A stretch of 64,000 nucleotides of DNA from Gracilibacillus salinarum (GTDB taxonomy: Bacteria; Bacillota; Bacilli; Bacillales; Amphibacillaceae), in assembly GCF_022919575.1 (NCBI RefSeq), contig NZ_CP095071.1:3854001-3918000 (forward strand), in the 5' to 3' direction. Under the pieces are notes generated by a model. That model ran no database searches and was not told the DNA's origin. It saw only the letters and a list, made by a program, of their open reading frames with translations. Position 1 is the stretch's first letter. Every line of letters begins with the position of its first letter. A program made the translations under genes and the position numbers. This document shows positions 49,987 through 58,054 of the stretch, in pieces.

Positions 49987-51141
49987 TTAAACAAATTCCT
50001 TCTTAATTTCTTTTACCTTTTGGGTGCTTAGAAGTAAACTAATGGCTGCTAAGCCTGCACAAGCAAACGGGAGCGTAGAATATCCCCAGTTGGTGATGAC
50101 ATATCCCCCAATCATGGAACCTAGAGTTATCCCAATATAAAGGGCTGTATTATTCCATGCCATAACAATTCCTCGCTCATCTGGATATTCGGATGCAAGT
50201 TGAGCCTGGTATGATGTGAATCCTGCATATCCAACCAATGCCCACATGAATAGGAAAAAGTAAACCCAATCGCCTGACGAAAATAATATCCCTATAGCAA
50301 CTAGATTAATAGTTAGCATAAGGAGTGCTACCTTTGAAATAATACTTTCTCCTAATTTATTTGTTAATTGCCCACTTGTAAGACTCCCTAAAACAGCACC
50401 TACTCCATAAAAAGTAACAGCCAGTGCGATTTCAGAAGAAGAAAATTTGTTTTCAGAGTAAAGAGCAGCACCTAGATATACATAGAGAGCATACATAGAA
50501 ATTGCCCAAATGGTAGTTACACTTACAGAACCCAGTATTCTTAATATGTTCCCTTGTATGAGATTTCTGTTTGTATGCTTCTTGGGTATTGTTCTCCATG
50601 TTTGGAAATTGACAACGGCTAAAATTGCTCCAATAGCAGCCATTACAAAAAATACTGAACGCCAACCAACAAATTGCTCTAACAATGTTCCAAGAGGTGC
50701 TCCTGCCCAAAGAGCCATTAAATGCCCTGAAACGACGATAGAAAGCCATACTCCACGTCGATTAGGAGGTGCTATATCTCCAATGATTGCATAAATTAAA
50801 GGCGTAATAGAGGCCACAGATAAGCCAGCCATAACCCGACTGATGATTAACCAAAAGAACGAAGGCGCAAGACCCGTTAATACATTAGAAACAACAAAAA
50901 GTAGTAAACCACAGGTTATAAGAAAGCCCCTTCCTTTTTTATCGGAAAGCCATCCAAAAAAGGGAGCAAAAACAGCATATGTAATTGCAAAAACCGTTAC
51001 CATCCAACCTGAAATCGCAGAAGTAACCTCATATTCTTAAGAAATAAATGGTAATAATGGAGAAACCACAAACAAATCTGTTCCCATAAGAAACAATGTA
51101 ACCCAACTTACAGCTAAACGTACTTTACCTGTTTGATACAT
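49987..51141 (-). pseudogene. MFS transporter interrupted by a nonsense codon
   Basis: The full frame begins at ATG 51141 with GGAGG upstream (MYQTGKVRLAVSWVTLF) and continues in one frame to 49987. A single TAA at 51037-51039 interrupts codon 35, between LLPFIS and EYEVTSAIS. A 338-codon piece from ATG 51003 remains open but lacks helix 1. MFS motif A GWLSDKKGRGFLI and about 11 helices are otherwise intact, so inactivation looks recent, or it is a sequencing error. DHA1 drug-efflux type. Confidence 0.8.
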
Positions 51142-51469
51142 ATGAGTACCTCCAAAAGATTAACTTTCTATATGTTATTCATTTAAAGTTGGAAATAGGT
51201 TTTTTAAAAATAAAAAAAGAGAACTCTACGCATGCTTAATTTTTGTCGGGATGCTTTTGATGACTTCTTACGATTTAGGTCTTGATAAAGTAAGCGATAA
51301 AGATGTTTTAAAAGAATTGCTAAAAAATATAAGATATAACAATAAATAGATTAACATTGAAATATTTACAAATTAATTTATACTGAAAAAGGTTAGTCTA
51401 ATTTTAATCTTGTTGAATAAGGAGATAATATACATCAAAACACTTATCTAAGTATTAGGGGGGATTACT
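51142..51469. other. Interval with a short orphan C-terminal-like ORF
   Basis: An open frame ends at 51349 (from ATG 51251: 32 codons, MLLMTSYDLGLDKVS) and is open further upstream, but there is no ribosome binding site. Probably the tail of a lost gene. Otherwise AT-rich and featureless. Confidence 0.25.
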
Positions 51470-51990
51470 ATCGCAAATAATCAAACAGATGAAGTATCTA
51501 TCACTGGTACCATCACTTATGAAGAGTTTAAAAAACATAATGTTTACCATCAAAAAAAATCCTAGTTGGTTTTTTTATATTTTCGTTTTTCTTAGCATTA
51601 AGCTATAATTTGCTTACAACTGATAACTTAATGCTTCCAGTTGTGTTATTAATTTCTCTGATAGTTGCAGCTATATTTACTATACTATTATCTAAAACTC
51701 TTAAAAGACGGGTTTATAAAGAGTTTTACAATGATCATATCTCGACTAAAGAAACTATGTATACAATTAATAATAACGGTATTAATCAACAAGTGGGAAG
51801 GTCTAACGTATTTATTAATTGGAATGATATTGTGAAGGGTTATGAACATAAAGAAATGTTTTGTTTGTACATATCAAGTAGTAAAGCTATTCTGTTGCCA
51901 AAAAGATACTTTGCTTCAAATGATGATAAGCTGGTTTTTAAGAAACTAGTTAGACAGAATACAAACAAAGTAAAACTAAAATCAAGTTAG
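51470..51990 (+). pseudogene. YcxB-family membrane protein, start lost and frameshifted
   Basis: The N-terminal part (NNQTDEVSITGTITYEEFKK) follows AGGGGGG, but the codon at the expected start is ATC, not ATG. The frame breaks at an eight-A run (51552-51559). After a shift it continues KILVGFFIFSFFLALSY and the long open part 51610-51990, with two helices and the YcxB-like C-terminal INWNDIVKGYEHKEMFCLYIS. A start loss and an indel together support a pseudogene over a sequencing error. Confidence 0.65.
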
Positions 51991-52190
51991 GATATTGAAA
52001 AGAGTTATTTTATAAATTCTTTTACCTTGTGTATAGCCAATTATAAGTCAGACTTTTTTACTTTTTTGCGCTTAAATCATCAGTTCTGGGAATATTAGTA
52101 ACTTGTATATAATCCAAAAGATACTATTTCATTAAAATGAGATAGGATGATTTCGTTTTGGTATTTGTGTTGTGTTAAGGAGGAATGTAT

Positions 52191-52883
52191 TTGGATAAAC
52201 ACAGAGAAAAGAAAATAATATCTATATTAAATAAACTTCTATGGGTTTTGATACCTATTCTGATAATAGTGTATATTTTAAGTATTACAGATATTCAATT
52301 AGTTGAAAAGAATAATGATGAAAAAAATAGTACGAACCAGCAAACGTACTTGGAGCCAATGGAGATGACCGAGCGTGAACGCAGGATTTATAATGCGTTA
52401 GGTAGCGAAACTACTTTAGCCTATCAGCTGTACCTGCCTAATATTGAAGAATTTAAAATTGATCTGTGGATCGAATATTATCATAATGGAGAGAAACAGG
52501 AAAATCAAGTAGATTATCAAATGTCCTCCATCGCGAGAAATGAAAATTTTGTATTTATTCTACAAGAAACACCAGTTTATGAACGAACAGAAAAGATCGG
52601 CTATGTTTATAAATCTACGCTTTTTGGCGAAGATAATGGCGGTAATAAAGCAGCCGTACATAGTAAAGTATCAAGTCCTACGAATAATCTAACACTGTAT
52701 GACAAAGTAAAGACGAGAACAGACATAGAGTTCAATAAGGATATTATTCTTGCGACCAAAATAGAATCTAAAGGAGACTATTTAAAATATGATGGTATAT
52801 TCAGTGAAGACGATCCTAATTTTGAAACAATGATCAATGATGCCAGGGAAGCATATATTTATAAAATCAAGATTACCTACTGA
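52191..52883 (+). CDS. Hypothetical membrane-anchored extracytoplasmic protein
   Basis: 230 residues from TTG 52191, which has AAGGAGG 7 nt upstream; an ATG 6 bp earlier overlaps that site. One N-terminal helix (LLWVLIPILIIVYILSI) followed by a soluble, mainly beta, acidic domain facing outside. Not recognised. The next small membrane gene follows after 19 bp, so they are likely cotranscribed. Confidence 0.7.
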   Translation: MDKHREKKIISILNKLLWVLIPILIIVYILSITDIQLVEKNNDEKNSTNQQTYLEPMEMTERERRIYNALGSETTLAYQLYLPNIEEFKIDLWIEYYHNGEKQENQVDYQMSSIARNENFVFILQETPVYERTEKIGYVYKSTLFGEDNGGNKAAVHSKVSSPTNNLTLYDKVKTRTDIEFNKDIILATKIESKGDYLKYDGIFSEDDPNFETMINDAREAYIYKIKITY

Positions 52884-52902
52884 ATAAGGAGGGGATTCCA
52901 TA

Positions 52903-53103
52903 ATGGATATCATATTCTATATAGTTGCTGCTGTTATTCTTTTGGTGATATTAGTAAGAGCAAGGGTGCAAGAATCACAGAATGCTAAAGCCCTTGAAGA
53001 GGCAAAATCTCATAGAAGAGAAATGCTCCAATTACAGCAAGAAATTTTGAAGGAAATAAAAAAAAATAATGGCGAAGATGATAATAAAACAGAGATCAAA
53101 TAA
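52903..53103 (+). CDS. Small membrane protein with coiled-coil tail
   Basis: 66 residues: helix IIFYIVAAVILLVILVRA then a charged coiled coil ending LQLQQEILKEIKKNN. GGAGGGG lies upstream of the ATG. Same archit­ecture as the product at 53334-53549 on the other strand (QKEILNEIK). Confidence 0.65.
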   Translation: MDIIFYIVAAVILLVILVRARVQESQNAKALEEAKSHRREMLQLQQEILKEIKKNNGEDDNKTEIK

Positions 53104-53333
53104 TTGTTTTTCAAAATTTTTCTCCCGGATTAGGGAGAGGAGATAATAATAAGCATTAACAGTAGCCTTTATCATTGCTGTACTACTTACATATGTTAAT
53201 TATATTCTAAATTTCCTATGCAAAGATAAAAAACAAAGGGCCAACATATAACATTGACATGAAGAGAATAATGTATAAGTTGGCTCCTCTTAGCTATTAG
53301 AGTTATTGAACTAACGCGCCCAATGGTGTAATC

Positions 53334-53549
53334 CTAATATTTGGAACCTAAATTTCTTCTCAGCTCCTTAATTTCGTTTAAAATCTCTTTTTGTATTTTC
53401 AGGCTTTCTTTTCGCATTGCGATTAATTCATTTTTTTGTTTGTTTGAGGACTTGGCAAATTTCAATGCAAAAACAAGCAAAAATGTAGTGAATATCGCTA
53501 AAACAATTACCGCGATGATTATTAAATTCAGTACTTCAATTAAATCCAT
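53334..53549 (-). CDS. Small membrane protein with coiled-coil tail, second type
   Basis: 71 residues: an N-terminal helix (LNLIIIAVIVLAIFTTFLLVFAL) then a basic coiled coil with KIQKEILNEIKELRRN. GAGAGAGGTAT lies upstream of the ATG. The shared (L/I)QxEILxEIK motif with the 66-residue protein nearby suggests divergent paralogues. Between them, 53104-53333 holds a further start-less membrane-helix frame (LTVAFIIAVLLTYV), perhaps a decayed third copy. Confidence 0.55.
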   Translation of the reverse strand: MDLIEVLNLIIIAVIVLAIFTTFLLVFALKFAKSSNKQKNELIAMRKESLKIQKEILNEIKELRRNLGSKY

Positions 53550-53646
53550 AAATACCTCTCTCTCATATGTAATCTCTAATCGGAAACAGGTATATCAAAA
53601 TTTTTGTCTCCAACTATCGAATTACCATTTTGATCATTTGGAGTCT

Positions 53647-53901
53647 TTACACTAATGATTCAGATTGTTCCAATATGTAAGCAACAGTCACTTAATAATC
53701 ACTGGAGACAGTATTGGAACCAGTACATACGAAATCAATGTTCAAATCATTACTCATTAATCCATAAGGTTAGTTGAATTCTTCTCCAAAATCAGTAGTC
53801 AGTTGAAAATTATCTTCTGTGAAATTAATATCCTTTTTTTCAGAACTTATAGTCATAAGCACTTCTACGAATTCTATTTCTACTTTCAGGCAAACGGTCA
53901 C
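53647..53901 (-). pseudogene. Remnant of a DUF4352/DUF5067-like extracellular domain
   Basis: One minus-strand frame reads VEIEFVEVLMTISSEKKDI, then DNFQLTTDFGEEFN, stop, PYGLMSNDLNIDFVCTGSN, stop, VTVAYILEQSESLV, stop. The order and spacing resemble the Ig-like DUF4352 domain of Firmicute lipoproteins. Two internal stops and no signal peptide show decay. Confidence 0.5.
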
Positions 53902-53964
53902 AATTATTAATAAATAGGTATCTAATTAGAATAGAGTGAAACTGATTACTTTTAATTAAAGTAG

Positions 53965-54366
53965 CTACATACTTATATTGGGAATATCAAAATAATGTTG
54001 AACTAAGACAGAAACTGAAAACATAAGCCCTAAACCTATAAACAGTATAACCTCGAACCAAACAAGCAAAAAACTATTGATAACAGATTTTTGGTTATTG
54101 TATCTTATTTCTACCGATTGTCCAATCTTATATTTATATTTATCAAAACCAATATGAGACTCAAAGGTTTTTATTTGATCATATTCATCTAAGTACGTTA
54201 TTACTGGAAAATAACCTCTTCGTGGCGGCTCCCATTTTATATCCTTAATAGTTCCTTTTGCCACTTTAGCATTGTTTAAAAATAAAATTACTTTTATCAA
54301 GCTATAAAAACCAAAAATTAAGGACAACATTCCAGTGACAAGTACTCCTAACTCTGTGCTACTCAA
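53965..54366 (-). CDS. DUF3592-domain membrane protein
   Basis: 133 residues from TTG 54366, preceded by AGGGGG; the ATG at 54381 overlaps that site. Helix near residues 6-28, an extracytoplasmic beta domain with YFPVITYLDE and IGQSVEIRYN, and a C-terminal helix pair. The pattern helix-domain-helix is DUF3592. Function unknown. Confidence 0.65.
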   Translation of the reverse strand: MSSTELGVLVTGMLSLIFGFYSLIKVILFLNNAKVAKGTIKDIKWEPPRRGYFPVITYLDEYDQIKTFESHIGFDKYKYKIGQSVEIRYNNQKSVINSFLLVWFEVILFIGLGLMFSVSVLVQHYFDIPNISM

Positions 54367-54549
54367 AATTTGCCCCCTCATATAATATTTTGGACAGCAA
54401 AATGGTAGTACTGCTGCCTTACAGTTATTATAATCATCATTATAAGCATCAACTCCTTCTTACTTTGGAAGTATCTTTAACTTGGGAACGTGTTTCCGAG
54501 CTTGTTCAAAATTTACAAAAAACTCAAAAAATGGATGGACTATTTCTAG

Positions 54550-54855
54550 GATTGTGAATTAGCGATCTTACAAGAAAGCATTCCAACCCTCAGTGATAAT
54601 GATGATACAACACAGCAATACATCTCATTGATAAGACAAATAGAATGGTGTATTGAACAGGCCGAATCAGATGAAGGGATTCAAATTGCTACAATGTTAA
54701 TAGATTTATCCAATGACATTTTTCAAGGAGATGAAGAGTTAATCGAGAAATTCTGGTAAGTTAGAAAACTCCCTGCAGATCAAACAGGTTTATACCCAAT
54801 TTCAGGAGATGTACTGGAATTTGCGGAGCGTTGTATAACGTATGCCACTGCTTAA
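54550..54855 (+). pseudogene. Orphan frame with one internal stop, possible immunity-type gene
   Basis: The frame reads ELAILQESIPTLSDND and QYISLIRQIEWCIEQAESD, reaches TAA at 54757-54759 after EKFW, and continues VRKLPADQTGLYPISGD to a second stop. No start codon with a ribosome binding site. The acidic helical composition resembles polymorphic-toxin immunity proteins, but that is a guess. The rest of 54382-54978 contains nothing else. Confidence 0.35.
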
Positions 54856-54978
54856 GTGCTTATTCTGCTTAAAACCTGCCAGTAATGCTGCATGTTGCCA
54901 AAAAGGAGTCCCAATTCGGAGTGTGCAATTATAAGTCTAGCATCAAAAGTGCATATTTTAATGAGTGATTAATTCAAA

Positions 54979-55308
54979 TTATATGGAGATAGAAGAACCT
55001 TTCGAGCGTTTCACTGTTTCGTTTTGATCATATATTGTGATTCCATCTCGCAGAATTTGATCCTTTAAAACAGAATTTGCATTTTCTTCAAATACAATAT
55101 CAACGGAATAAATACCTGCTAAGTCATGAATTTGATCCATTATTATATATGGTTTATCACCATAGTAACTGATGTACAAGTCGATATCCGAATTATAAGT
55201 ATATGTTGCTTTTGCTCTCGAACCGAAAAGAATAACTCTTTTAATATCATTTTCATTGAAGAAATAGCGTATTAAAGATGTATATGTTTTATTTTGAATT
55301 CCGTACAT
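54979..55308 (-). CDS. mntA: Minimal nucleotidyltransferase (MntA-type antitoxin)
   Basis: 109 residues. Pol-beta type nucleotidyltransferase with GSRAKATYTYNSDIDLYI (GS and DxD catalytic residues). In MntA-HepT systems it adds AMP to the HepT toxin and silences it. It overlaps the upstream partner gene by 20 bp. Confidence 0.82.
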   Translation of the reverse strand: MYGIQNKTYTSLIRYFFNENDIKRVILFGSRAKATYTYNSDIDLYISYYGDKPYIIMDQIHDLAGIYSVDIVFEENANSVLKDQILRDGITIYDQNETVKRSKGSSISI

Positions 55309-55744
55309 CTGGTATCACGCTTTCATTTAGTTTGAATAATAATTTTTCAATTTCATCCATATATTCATTTATGATCGATTGTTTTATCTTTTCATAATCT
55401 GCTTCATTATAGATATGCGCAGTAGAATTTCTTGATTGTAATATGTTATTCCATACTTCTATATTATCTATCCAGCCTTCTTTAAATGCTTGTTTATAAC
55501 AATCGCGTGGGTTATGAATCATTAAGCCTTTAGCTTTAAAGATTTTAGATAAAATCTTCCATAATAAATCTTCTAATAACTCATATTTTTTAATTATGGA
55601 ATCACGATATACTTCAGCTGTAATGTCATCAACGGATTCCATCGATTTATACTTCTCAATAATACTTTTAGAATGGATATACATTCGATAAACGTGCTGA
55701 TACGAATAATCAATCGATTCTCTGTACTTTTCATAAGAGGACAT
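55289..55744 (-). CDS. hepT: HepT-like / HI0074-family toxin partner
   Basis: 151 residues, all helical. The RNase-type motif R-x4-H is visible in SRNSTAHIYNE. ATG 55744 has AAGGAGG 8 nt upstream. The gene order (helical partner first, nucleotidyltransferase second, overlapping) is that of HepT-MntA toxin-antitoxin pairs. HI0074 proteins are also called nucleotidyltransferase substrate-binding proteins. Confidence 0.82.
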   Translation of the reverse strand: MSSYEKYRESIDYSYQHVYRMYIHSKSIIEKYKSMESVDDITAEVYRDSIIKKYELLEDLLWKILSKIFKAKGLMIHNPRDCYKQAFKEGWIDNIEVWNNILQSRNSTAHIYNEADYEKIKQSIINEYMDEIEKLLFKLNESVIPDVRNSK

Positions 55745-56058
55745 TATCATAACCTCCTTATTTATTTGAGATAACCGTATTTTAAGTATATCATATATTC
55801 TTAAATTCAAGAAAACGTGATTAACTTATAAAAATGCTTTTCATGATAGGATAAACTATATTGTGTGAGAGTTATTATGCTGATAGCTAAATTTACATAT
55901 ACATAAGAATAGTGAACTGTTCTCAGACAGAGGACAAATTAGTGTTTAGGGAGCCTGGCCTCTTCCTCCGGTGCCAGTCTTTTTGTATTAGTTAGTTTTA
56001 CTACTGTCTTTGGATAGTATATAATGGGAAACCAAAGCAAAATAGATAGGAAGTGCCT

Positions 56059-57552
56059 ATGAATAAAAGCAAAAAGAATGGACATAAACCGGGAAAAACA
56101 CGCAATCAGTCGAAAAAAACAAATGGAAAAAAGCGCTCCGCACTGACTAATCAAAAGGGCGACAAATTCCAAGGTAAGCCCTCGACAACAAATAAGCGTC
56201 GAGGTAATAAGAAATCTTTAACCGCAGAAGTGACCTGCACAGGCCTGACCAATGAAGGGAAAGGCATCGTTCAGTGGAAAGGAAAACAGCTGGAGGTAGA
56301 GCATCTATTGCCAGGTGAAACGGCTGAGATTACGTTGTCCACTAGTGGGCGGAATGTTCATACGGAATTGAAGCGGATAATCACCTTGTCTCAAGACCGA
56401 GTCGAGCCAATGTGCACCTATTTTTATGAGTGTGGCGGATGTCAGCTGCAGCATATGCACGAGCAGGCTCAGGAAGATTTCAAGCAAGAAACAATAGATA
56501 AATTGATGAAACCATTCGGTAAACCGGAACCCATTTTAACGATGGACCATCCGTATGATTACCGGAACAAGAGCCATACAACATTTGGTCTGAATAAGGA
56601 AAGGCAGATTATTGGTGGGCTATATGCTCAGAATAGTCATAAGCTTATCTCGATGGATCGGTGTCTTATTCATGATCCGAAAGCGGATGAGATCTGGCAA
56701 ACGATTAAGGACATGATGAAGTCCTTTAAAATGCAACCATATAATGAAGACACTGGACGAGGTTTCCTGCGTCACGTACTGGTGAAGGTCGGCAAGGTCA
56801 GTGGTGAGATTATGGTGGTGCTGGTTGTAGCTTCACCTATTTTTAAAGGCAAGAATAATTTTGTGAAAGCTCTCAGGAAGGCTCACCCAGAGATTACGAC
56901 CATCCTCATGAACGTTAATAATCGGAATACGAGCATGGTTCTAGGTGATCAGGAAAAAGTATTGTTCGGTAAAGGGACGATAACAGACACCCTTTGTGGA
57001 TTGAAGTTTGATATTTCCGCGAAATCCTTCTATCAGATTAATCCGGTCCAGACGGAAAAGTTATATGCGAAAGCCATTGAAATGGCCCAGTTGACTGGAA
57101 GTGAAACCGTCATTGATGCATACTGTGGGATCGGTACAATTGGACTGATTTCTAGTCAAAAGGCTGGCAAAGTCATTGGGGTAGAATTGAATAAGGATGC
57201 TGTTCGAGACGCAATTCGCAATTCAAAGCGCAACGGCGTGAAAAATGCCCGATTCTATCAAGGCGATTCCGGGGAATTCATGATGGAGATGGCAGCACGT
57301 GGAGAGAAAGCAGATGTAGTAATTATGGATCCACCACGAAGCGGAAGTGATGAAGCATTCTTGTCTAGTGTTGTTAAGCTTAAGCCGAAACGTATCGTTT
57401 ATGTGTCCTGCAATCCGGTGACACAGGTGCGGGATATGAGCTATTTAGTACAGAACGGATATAAGGTAACAGGAATGCAGCCAGTGGATATGTTTCCACA
57501 GACGGTGCATGTGGAGTGTGTCGCGTCGATAGAGTTAAAATTGTCTAATTAA
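56059..57552 (+). CDS. rlmCD: 23S rRNA (uracil-C5)-methyltransferase, RlmCD/RumA type
   Basis: 497 residues. TrmA-family enzyme methylating 23S uridines with SAM. N-terminal ~55 residues are an unusual Lys-rich extension (about one residue in three basic), then a TRAM domain, an Fe-S cysteine cluster (MCTYFYECGGCQLQH), SAM motif DAYCGIGTIGL, DPPRSG, and the nucleophile in YVSCNP. ATG 56059 has AGGAAG upstream. Confidence 0.93.
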   Translation: MNKSKKNGHKPGKTRNQSKKTNGKKRSALTNQKGDKFQGKPSTTNKRRGNKKSLTAEVTCTGLTNEGKGIVQWKGKQLEVEHLLPGETAEITLSTSGRNVHTELKRIITLSQDRVEPMCTYFYECGGCQLQHMHEQAQEDFKQETIDKLMKPFGKPEPILTMDHPYDYRNKSHTTFGLNKERQIIGGLYAQNSHKLISMDRCLIHDPKADEIWQTIKDMMKSFKMQPYNEDTGRGFLRHVLVKVGKVSGEIMVVLVVASPIFKGKNNFVKALRKAHPEITTILMNVNNRNTSMVLGDQEKVLFGKGTITDTLCGLKFDISAKSFYQINPVQTEKLYAKAIEMAQLTGSETVIDAYCGIGTIGLISSQKAGKVIGVELNKDAVRDAIRNSKRNGVKNARFYQGDSGEFMMEMAARGEKADVVIMDPPRSGSDEAFLSSVVKLKPKRIVYVSCNPVTQVRDMSYLVQNGYKVTGMQPVDMFPQTVHVECVASIELKLSN

Positions 57553-57860
57553 AATATAAACTTCCGAGCCAAAATAAACATTTCCGATTCAGACCCCGAT
57601 TTCGTGAAAATAAACATTTCCGATTTCCGGGTCTTTTTCATGCTCATCCCTTGTCTTGTCATGGTTCTCTCGTGTTTCCTTCATGCAACATTATCGGAGA
57701 ACTTTATTTTAAAAAAGAAAAAAAGGTGAAAAAACAGGTGAAAAAGAGGGGAAAAATGGAGTGTTTTTGAATCAAAAATCCTTCAAAATAGGGGTTCGGT
57801 AGGAAAACTTTATTTTAACTCCGACGGTGGAATGGGGATTGGAGGGGGAAGAAAAAAGTT
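57540..57860 (+). repeat. Long repeated noncoding element, partial copy X
   Basis: Contains AAATAAACATTTCCGATT twice (57572, 57608), GTGAAAAAGAGGGG (similar to copies Y and Z), and AACTTTATTTTAA twice (about 57700, 57805). It ends in G-rich sequence (57826-57848). Similarity to Y and Z is partial. Confidence 0.5.
57591..57637 (+). terminator. rlmCD terminator
   Basis: AGACCC/GGGTCT closing stem with additional inner pairing, followed by five T. From here to 58054 no gene is seen. Confidence 0.6.
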
Positions 57861-58054
57861 TTGTTTATTTTAACGGTACATATTAGAGAAAAGAAATTAA
57901 GTTAGGTTTATAATATTTAATCCGTTATATGGGAAATGGAGATAAGAGGAAGAACTGATACAGAGAGATACGTAATGTTATACTATATAGTTAGGGTGTG
58001 TTTCATTTGTTTCATATATTGGAATAAGAGTTAATTAAGCCTAGGGGGAGCTAG

